Positions 58,807-64,000 of a DNA stretch of 64,000 nt are shown in pieces. The stretch is from Devosia limi DSM 17137. GTDB taxonomy: Bacteria > Pseudomonadota > Alphaproteobacteria > Rhizobiales > Devosiaceae. The stretch covers positions 666,628 to 730,627 of the forward strand of contig NZ_FQVC01000001.1 in the NCBI RefSeq assembly GCF_900128975.1, read 5' to 3'. Positions within the stretch are counted from its first letter, which is position 1, and each line of letters opens with the position of its first letter. The notes beneath the pieces were generated by a model. It did not search any database. It was given only the letters and a program-made list of their open reading frames with translations, and was not told the origin of the DNA. The translations under genes and the position numbers were made by a program.

Positions 58807-60312
58807 ATGACCGACCCCATCCTGACCCTGTCCGGCATCACCAAGACCTTCCCCGGCGTGCGCGCGCTGCACAATGTGTCGCTGGAGCTCTATCCCGGGC
58901 AGGTGACTGCGCTGATCGGTGAAAACGGCGCCGGCAAGTCGACCCTGGTCAAGATCCTGACCGGCATCTACCAGCCCGACGCAGGCCAGATCACCGTCGC
59001 CGGTAAGCCCGTGACCCTGCCCACCGCCCACGCTGCCTTCGAGGTCGGCGTCACCGCCATCCATCAGGAAACCGTGTTGTTCGATGAGCTGACGGTCGCC
59101 GAAAACATCTATCTCGGCCACGCGCCGCGCAACCGCTTCGGCCTGATCGACTGGAAGACCATGCGCGCCGAAGCGCAGGAAACCCTCGATTCCATGGCTT
59201 CGGGCATCGACGCCAATATCAAGCTCAAGGAACTTGGCATCGCCAAGAAGCATCTGGTCGCCGTGGCGCGGGCGCTCTCCATCGACGCGCAGGTCGTCAT
59301 CATGGATGAGCCGACCGCCGCCCTCAGCCAGAAGGAAATCGAAGAGCTCTACGTGCTGATCGAACTGCTCAAGGAGGACGGCAAGGCCATCCTGTTCATC
59401 AGCCACAAATTCGATGAAATCTATCGCATTGCCGACCGCTTCACCGTGTTCCGCGATGGCGAAATGGTTGGCACCGGCCTGATTGCGGACACCAGCCAGC
59501 GCCAGATCGTGCAGATGATGGTCGGCCGCTCCGTCGATCACATCTTCCCCGCCCGCAATGCGGTGATCGGCGAGACCGTGCTGGAGGCCAGGGGCCTCAG
59601 CCACCCCACCGAATTCGACGACATCAGCTTTTCCGTCCGCAAAGGCGAGATCCTGGGCTTCTATGGCCTGGTCGGAGCCGGCCGCAGCGAGGTCATGCAG
59701 GCCGTCTTCGGCATGACCAATCCCTCCGCCGGCACCATGGTGCTCGATGGCAAGACCATCACCCCGCGCTCCGCCGCCGACGCCGTCGAAGCCGGCATCG
59801 TCTATGTCCCCGAGGAACGCGGCAAGCAGGGCGTCATCACCAACCAGCCCATCTACCAGAACGTCTCGCTGCCCTCGCTCAACAAGACCAGCACGTCCGG
59901 TTTCCTCCGCCTCGCCGAGGAATTCGCCCTGGCCCGCACCTATACCGAGCGCCTCGACCTGCGCGCCTCCTCGCTCAGCCAGGACGTTTCGACCCTCTCG
60001 GGCGGTAATCAGCAGAAGGTGGTCATCGCCAAATGGCTCGCCACCCTGCCCAAGGTCATCATCCTCGATGAACCCACCAAGGGCATCGATATCGGCTCCA
60101 AGGCCGCGGTCCATGGCTTCATGGGCGAGCTGGTAGAGCAGGGGCTTTCGGTCATCATGGTCTCGTCCGAACTGCCCGAAGTGCTCGGCATGAGCGACCG
60201 CATCGTCGTCATGCGCGAGGGCCGGCTCATCGCCACCCTCGACAATAAGGGGCTCCAGCCCGAAACCCTGGTGCGGCTGGCTGCCGGCATCGCCGAGGAG
60301 CAGGCCGCATGA
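58807..60312 (+). CDS. rhaT: Rhamnose ABC transporter ATPase (two cassettes)
   Basis: The 501-residue protein has Walker A GENGAGKSTL, VVIMDEPTAALSQKE, and a second cassette with LSGGNQQKVVIAK and IILDEPTKGIDIGS, as in RbsA-type ATPases. It powers RhaPQ uptake of rhamnose. It overlaps rhaP as ATGA. This RhaT is the rhizobial ATPase, not the E. coli proton symporter of the same name. Confidence 0.94.
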   Translation: MTDPILTLSGITKTFPGVRALHNVSLELYPGQVTALIGENGAGKSTLVKILTGIYQPDAGQITVAGKPVTLPTAHAAFEVGVTAIHQETVLFDELTVAENIYLGHAPRNRFGLIDWKTMRAEAQETLDSMASGIDANIKLKELGIAKKHLVAVARALSIDAQVVIMDEPTAALSQKEIEELYVLIELLKEDGKAILFISHKFDEIYRIADRFTVFRDGEMVGTGLIADTSQRQIVQMMVGRSVDHIFPARNAVIGETVLEARGLSHPTEFDDISFSVRKGEILGFYGLVGAGRSEVMQAVFGMTNPSAGTMVLDGKTITPRSAADAVEAGIVYVPEERGKQGVITNQPIYQNVSLPSLNKTSTSGFLRLAEEFALARTYTERLDLRASSLSQDVSTLSGGNQQKVVIAKWLATLPKVIILDEPTKGIDIGSKAAVHGFMGELVEQGLSVIMVSSELPEVLGMSDRIVVMREGRLIATLDNKGLQPETLVRLAAGIAEEQAA

Positions 60313-61283
60313 AGACCCTCGCCAAACACCGCGAAATCTGGCTGGCGCTGGTCATCGTCGTGCTCGTCATTCTGGTCACGCTGCGTTTTCCGCGCTTCTC
60401 CCAGCCGGGCAACCTGCTGACCATCTTCAACGATACCTCGATCCTGATGATGCTGGCCCTCGGCCAGATGACCGTCATCCTCACCCGCTCGATCGATCTG
60501 TCCATGGCCTCCAACCTGGCCCTGACCGGCATGATCGTCGCCATGACCAATGCCGCCTTTCCGGGCGTACCGATCCCGCTGCTGATCGCCGGCTGCGTCG
60601 TCGTCGGCGCCGGCCTCGGCGCCTTCAATGGCCTGCTGGTCTGGAAGCTCAACATTCCGCCCATCGTCGTCACCCTGGGCACGCTGACCATTTTCCGCGG
60701 CATGGTCTTCGTCATTTCCGGCGGCGCCTGGGTCAATGCCGCGCAGATGAGCCCCGATTTCATCGCCCTGCAGCGCGGCGCCTTCCTCGGCCTGCCGATT
60801 CTGAGCTGGTTCGCTATCGTCGTCGCCGTGCTGTTCTTCATCCTGATGACCCGAACCCCGCTCGGCCGCGCGCTCTATGCCATCGGCGTCAATCCAACGG
60901 CCTCGGTCTATACCGGCATCAATGTCGGCCGCACCAAGTTCCTCGCCTTCACCATTGCCGGCGCCGTTTCGGGCCTCTGCGGCTATCTCTGGATTTCCCG
61001 CTACGTCATCGCCTCGGTCGAAGTCGCCGGCGGCTACGAACTGACCATCATCGCCGCCTGCGTCATCGGCGGCATTTCCATCGCCGGCGGCATCGGCACC
61101 GTCGCCGGAGCGCTGCTCGGCGCGCTGTTCCTCGGCGTCATCAACAATGCCCTGCCGGTCATCAACATCTCGCCCTTCTGGCAGATGGCCATCTCCGGCA
61201 CCGCCATCCTCCTCGCCGTCGTCCTCAACGCCCGCGGCGAACGCCGCCAGGGGCGGGTGATCCTCAAGCGGGCGGAGGCCTGA
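60309..61283 (+). CDS. rhaP: Rhamnose ABC transporter permease 1
   Basis: The 324-residue permease has about nine membrane helices and the RbsC-type segment VILTRSIDLSMASNLALTGM, with YELTIIAACVIGGISIAGG later. It forms the channel with RhaQ. It overlaps rhaT as ATGA. The gap to rhaQ holds two family B repeats. Confidence 0.93.
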   Translation: MKTLAKHREIWLALVIVVLVILVTLRFPRFSQPGNLLTIFNDTSILMMLALGQMTVILTRSIDLSMASNLALTGMIVAMTNAAFPGVPIPLLIAGCVVVGAGLGAFNGLLVWKLNIPPIVVTLGTLTIFRGMVFVISGGAWVNAAQMSPDFIALQRGAFLGLPILSWFAIVVAVLFFILMTRTPLGRALYAIGVNPTASVYTGINVGRTKFLAFTIAGAVSGLCGYLWISRYVIASVEVAGGYELTIIAACVIGGISIAGGIGTVAGALLGALFLGVINNALPVINISPFWQMAISGTAILLAVVLNARGERRQGRVILKRAEA

Positions 61284-61302
61284 TCGTGCGAAATTGCAGC
61301 AA

Positions 61303-61417
61303 CCCCCACCCCACCTCCCCCTGGAAGGGGGAGGAGTCCCCCCAGCAGGCGAGCACAATTTTCGTCGCAGACACCCATCAGCCCCTCCCCCTCAGAGGGG
61401 GAGGTTGGGTGGGGGTC
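61303..61417. repeat. Inverted pair of family B repeats inside the rha operon
   Basis: CACCCCACCTCCCCCTGGAA (61309 on) is mirrored by CCTCAGAGGGGGAGGTTGGG (to about 61410). The pair could form a stem between rhaP and rhaQ. Confidence 0.75.
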
Positions 61418-61443
61418 TCTTCTCGCCTTCGGGAGATACTGCC

Positions 61444-62436
61444 ATGACCGACACCCCCCACCGCCATCTCCCCGACCGGCTCGACAACCCGCTGAAATCC
61501 GCCATCCTCAGTTGGGAAAGCCTGCTGGTCCTCGTCGCCGTGGCGATTTTCATCGTCAATTCGTTCTCCTCGCCCTATTTCCTCAATGCGTGGAGCCTCA
61601 GCGATCTTACCTTCAACTTCACCGAGAAGGCGCTGATCGCGCTGGCCATGGCGCTGCTGATCATTTCGGGGGAGATCGATCTGTCGGTGGCCGCGATCAT
61701 CGCGCTGGCCTCGACGCTGATGGGCTTTGCCCTGCAATATGGCGCCGATACGCCGGTTCTCGTTGCCATTGGCATCGGCACCGGCATTGCCTGCGGCGCC
61801 TTCAATGGCTTCCTGGTCACCGGGCTCAAGCTGCCCTCCATCGTCGTCACCATCGGCACGATGAGCCTGTTCCGCGGCATTTCCTTCATCATCCTGGGCG
61901 ACCAGAGCTTCAAGGGCTATCCGGCCAGCTTCGCCTGGTTCGGTCAGGGCTATGTGTTCTGGGTGATTTCGTTCGAACTGGTACTGTTCGCCGTTGCCGC
62001 ATTGGTGTTTTACGTGCTGCTGCACCGCACCAATTTCGGCCGCCGCGTCTATGCCATCGGCAATAACGACGTCGCCGCCAAATTCTCCGGCGTCCGCGTC
62101 GAGCGCGTCAAGTTCATCCTGTTCTGCCTCACCGGCCTGATGAGCGGCATGGCAGCGGTCCTGCTCACCGCGCGCCTCGGCTCCACCCGCCCATCCATTG
62201 CCGAGGGCTGGGAACTCGAAGCCATCACCATGGTCGTGCTGGGTGGCGTCTCGATCCTCGGCGGCGCCGGCACCATCATTGGCGTGGTCCTCGCCGCGCT
62301 GATTATGGGCCTCGTCACCTTCGGCCTCGGCCTGCTCAACGTCCCCGGCATTGTCATGTCGATTTTCATTGGCGCGCTGCTGATCATCGTCATCGCCCTG
62401 CCGATCCTCTATCGCCAATTGCGGAGCCGTCGATGA
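61444..62436 (+). CDS. rhaQ: Rhamnose ABC transporter permease 2
   Basis: The 330-residue permease has [20 protein letters not shown] and [20 protein letters not shown], like RhaQ. The ATG at 61444 follows an open frame that crosses a repeat and is not conserved. It overlaps rhaM as ATGA. Both permeases are needed for the RhaST importer. Confidence 0.93.
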   Translation: MTDTPHRHLPDRLDNPLKSAILSWESLLVLVAVAIFIVNSFSSPYFLNAWSLSDLTFNFTEKALIALAMALLIISGEIDLSVAAIIALASTLMGFALQYGADTPVLVAIGIGTGIACGAFNGFLVTGLKLPSIVVTIGTMSLFRGISFIILGDQSFKGYPASFAWFGQGYVFWVISFELVLFAVAALVFYVLLHRTNFGRRVYAIGNNDVAAKFSGVRVERVKFILFCLTGLMSGMAAVLLTARLGSTRPSIAEGWELEAITMVVLGGVSILGGAGTIIGVVLAALIMGLVTFGLGLLNVPGIVMSIFIGALLIIVIALPILYRQLRSRR

Positions 62437-62753
62437 ACGAGGAAAAACACGCCTTCAAGATGCAGCTCAAACCCGGCATGGCCGCCGAATACAAGAAGCG
62501 CCATGACGAGATTTTTCCCGAGCTGGTGACGCTGCTCAAGGAAGCCGGCGTCCGCGACTATTCGATCCATCTCGACGAGGAAACCAACATCCTGTTCGGC
62601 GTCCTCTGGCGCCGCACCGACCACACCATGGCCGACCTGCCCAGTCACCCCGTCATGCAACGCTGGTGGGCCCACATGGCCGACCTCATGGCCACCAACG
62701 CCCGGAACGAACCGATCTCGGTCGACCTCAAACCGATGTTCTGGATGGAGTAG
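62433..62753 (+). CDS. rhaM: L-rhamnose mutarotase
   Basis: The 106-residue protein matches the mutarotase family (called RhaU in rhizobia): [20 protein letters not shown] with the active-site His, then [17 protein letters not shown] and PMFWME at the end. It speeds interconversion of the alpha and beta anomers of rhamnose. It overlaps rhaQ as ATGA and is the last rha gene before the insertion element; rhaK would be expected next. Confidence 0.95.
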   Translation: MNEEKHAFKMQLKPGMAAEYKKRHDEIFPELVTLLKEAGVRDYSIHLDEETNILFGVLWRRTDHTMADLPSHPVMQRWWAHMADLMATNARNEPISVDLKPMFWME

Positions 62754-62787
62754 GGGGGCCGTCCACGGAGCCCTCCCCACCCACGAT

Positions 62788-62809
62788 GTCATCCCGGCGC
62801 AGGCGGGAA
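62788..62809. repeat. Family A palindromic repeat, left part (interrupted)
   Basis: TCATCCCGGCGCAGGCGGGA is cut by the IS30-type element. The rest resumes at 63823 with GGGAATCCATTC. Confidence 0.7.
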
Positions 62810-63256
62810 GGTGGATTCTCGTTCGAAGTGCAACACGTTGTGATTGAAGACCTCGGCTGGCGTTTTCCAGCCGAGGCATTTTCGTGGTGTGTTGTTATAG
62901 CGGATAATCAGGGCGTTGAAGCTGTTGTCGGCGATAGTGGCGAGATCGGTCTTCCTGGGCAGGAAGCGACGCATGCGGCCGATGGCGTTTTCGATGCCGC
63001 CTTTCTGCCAGGGCGCGTGCGCATCGCAGAAGTAGGTGGCGATACCGAGCTGATGCAGCCAGTAGTGGCGGGCGAACTCGGTTCCATTGTCGAAGGTGAC
63101 GGTGCGGCGGGCCGCTTGCGGCAAACGCTCCAGGGAGCGCCCGATGATGCTGGCCACCAGATCGGCCTGTTTCGAGGCCAGCCGATACCCCAGCAGCGCC
63201 CGGCTGGTGCGCTCGTGCAGCATCAGGATGTTCTGCCCATAGCGCGAAAAGGCCAT
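62789..63256 (-). pseudogene. IS30 transposase, C-terminal (DDE) part
   Basis: This 155-residue open frame carries part of the rve/DDE core: TFDNGTEFARHYW holds the second Asp and GGIENAIGRMRRFLPRKTD the Glu, followed by RKCLGWKTPAEVFNH, a usual IS30 ending. The first catalytic Asp (GHWEADLM) lies just upstream of the ATG, in the region reached only by a frameshift at about 63272-63285. The start shown is the internal Met of the intact protein. Confidence 0.85.
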
Positions 63257-63822
63257 CAGATCGGCCTCCCAGTGTCCGGGGTGAGCCCGCCCATCACCTC
63301 GGCGGGGCGCTCGGCCAGGCTGAGCCGGTGGGCCATATGCAGGACCGAACTGCCACCCCGGCGAGCGCGCCGCCCCCGCTTGGACTTGGCGCGCGGCAAA
63401 TAGTGGCGCCAGCGATAATCCTTGTGGCGGGTGATCTGGGCATAGACGAAGCGGTAGATGCTCTCGGCCCCGATCCGGCCGGAGCGCCCCGCCACCTGCT
63501 CGGGCGACCAGCCGGCCGCCAATTGGCCAAGCACCTGGTTGCGCAACGGCTCGTCACGCTCCAGCCGGCAACCGCACCATCGGCGCGCCCTGGCCTGTTG
63601 GTCGGCATAGACTGGCTTGTAGCCAATCGTGCTGCCGCGATTGCGCTTCAGCTCTCGAGCAATCGAGGATGGCGCGCGATCCAGAGCTGACGCGATCTGC
63701 CGGACCGAGTGTCCCGCCCCAGATAGGCGGGCAAGCTCAATCCGCTCATCAAGGTCGAAGTGGCGATAATGTGTTCCCATCCAAACACCCTAAACGGGTG
63801 TTGCACTTCGTTTGAGAACTCA
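62810..63822 (-). mobile_element. IS30-family insertion sequence, about 1.0 kb
   Basis: Two minus-strand transposase pieces lie between imperfect terminal inverted repeats: TTCTCGTTCGAAGTGCAACA at 62816 on, and its partner near 63798-63818. The flanks repeat GGGAA (62805-62809 and 63823-63827), a likely target duplication. The element sits inside a family A repeat, and an uninterrupted copy of the same stretch lies at 63927-64000. Confidence 0.85.
63256..63780 (-). pseudogene. IS30 transposase, N-terminal (HTH) part
   Basis: The 174-residue frame has the IS30 helix-turn-helix (ARLSGAGHSVRQIASALDRA, SSIARELKRN). Near its end it is in the wrong frame: LTPDTGRPI then stop, whereas the next frame reads GHWEADLMAF. 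One missing base or a -1 shift would rejoin them. IS30 members are normally one frame, so an inactivating mutation is more likely. Confidence 0.85.
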
Positions 63823-64000
63823 GGGAATCCATTCTGTGCATTACCCTCAAGCTGGATGTGGCTGGGGGCCTTCAACCTGGATTCCGGCCTCCGCCGGAAT
63901 GACCCTGCGAACAAACCAGCAGCCCTCCCACCCACGATGTCATCCCGGCCCAGGCCGGGATCCATTCCGTGCATTACCCGCAAGCTGGATATGGCTGGGG
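63823..64000. repeat. Family A repeats and duplicated flank at the window end
   Basis: It holds the resumed family A copy (63823-63834), an inverted family A half (63877-63904, stem ATTCCGGC/GCCGGAAT), and a second family A copy at 63939-63967 with its following GCATTACCC...AAGCTGGAT flank. No gene is seen. Confidence 0.7.

Noticed and set aside
62789..63780. Programmed -1 frameshifting in the IS30 transposase
   Set aside because: No slippery heptamer is present at the junction, and IS30 transposases are normally encoded in one frame.

Overview
The window is GC-rich, densely coded DNA from an alphaproteobacterium of the order Hyphomicrobiales, most like Devosia and its relatives. The assignment is an inference from content: an aerobic cobFGHIJ-LM set, a rhizobial-type L-rhamnose locus (rhaD-rhaI / rhaRSTPQ-M), FnrN-cydDC-cydABX, LigD/Ku with an extra BRCT protein, and abundant short palindromic intergenic repeats. 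No rRNA, tRNA or CRISPR was seen.

Layout. 1-3.8 kb: 3' part of an alpha-2-macroglobulin gene, translationally coupled to pbpC. 3.9-5.05 kb: Xre/RES toxin-antitoxin pair. 5.0-12.0 kb, minus strand: a compact operon of a serine hydrolase, ligD, ku, a BRCT-TPR protein, a second hydrolase and xthA. 12.2-15.0 kb, minus: a CelD-like acetyltransferase with TPRs, a small HEPN-like protein and a LuxR-type regulator. 15.6-22.4 kb, plus: a type I secretion locus of two unusual repeat proteins, an ABC ATPase with a long Pro-rich N-terminus and an HlyD adaptor. 23.2-29.6 kb, minus: cobF and the tightly overlapping cobGHIJLM, with cobK absent. 29.7-32.3 kb: two ArsR-SRPBCC modules facing each other around an alpha/beta hydrolase. 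32.3-33.9 kb: a CDF metal exporter and a DUF305 protein. 34.3-39.2 kb: a LacI regulator and a divergent sugar ABC importer. 39.4-41.1 kb: copZ, cueR and fnrN. 41.3-47.7 kb: cydDC divergent from cydABX. 48.0-52.9 kb: two DUF1127-type small proteins, ybaK, two LysR regulators and mmsA. 53.1-62.8 kb: the rhamnose regulon. 62.8-63.8 kb: a frameshifted IS30-family element inserted in a palindromic repeat.

How the genes work together. The FnrN-type regulator (Cys17, 20, 28, 116) sits beside cydDC/cydABX, and a perfect anaerobox, TTGATCTGAATCAA, lies 85 bp before cydA, so low-oxygen induction of cytochrome bd is well supported. Rhamnose enters through RhaSTPQ, is epimerised by RhaM, isomerised by RhaI and cleaved by RhaD, but no rhamnulokinase gene is present before the window ends. 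The RhaR intergenic region carries CAATCA boxes phased at 10 bp. LacI, CueR, SmtB-type and LysR-type sites can be read next to their likely genes.

The best candidates for an undescribed system are the non-RTX type I secretion locus with its LuxR/HEPN neighbours, and the NHEJ operon with the BRCT-TPR protein. The three families of palindromic repeats show compensatory stem changes and deserve a genome-wide look.
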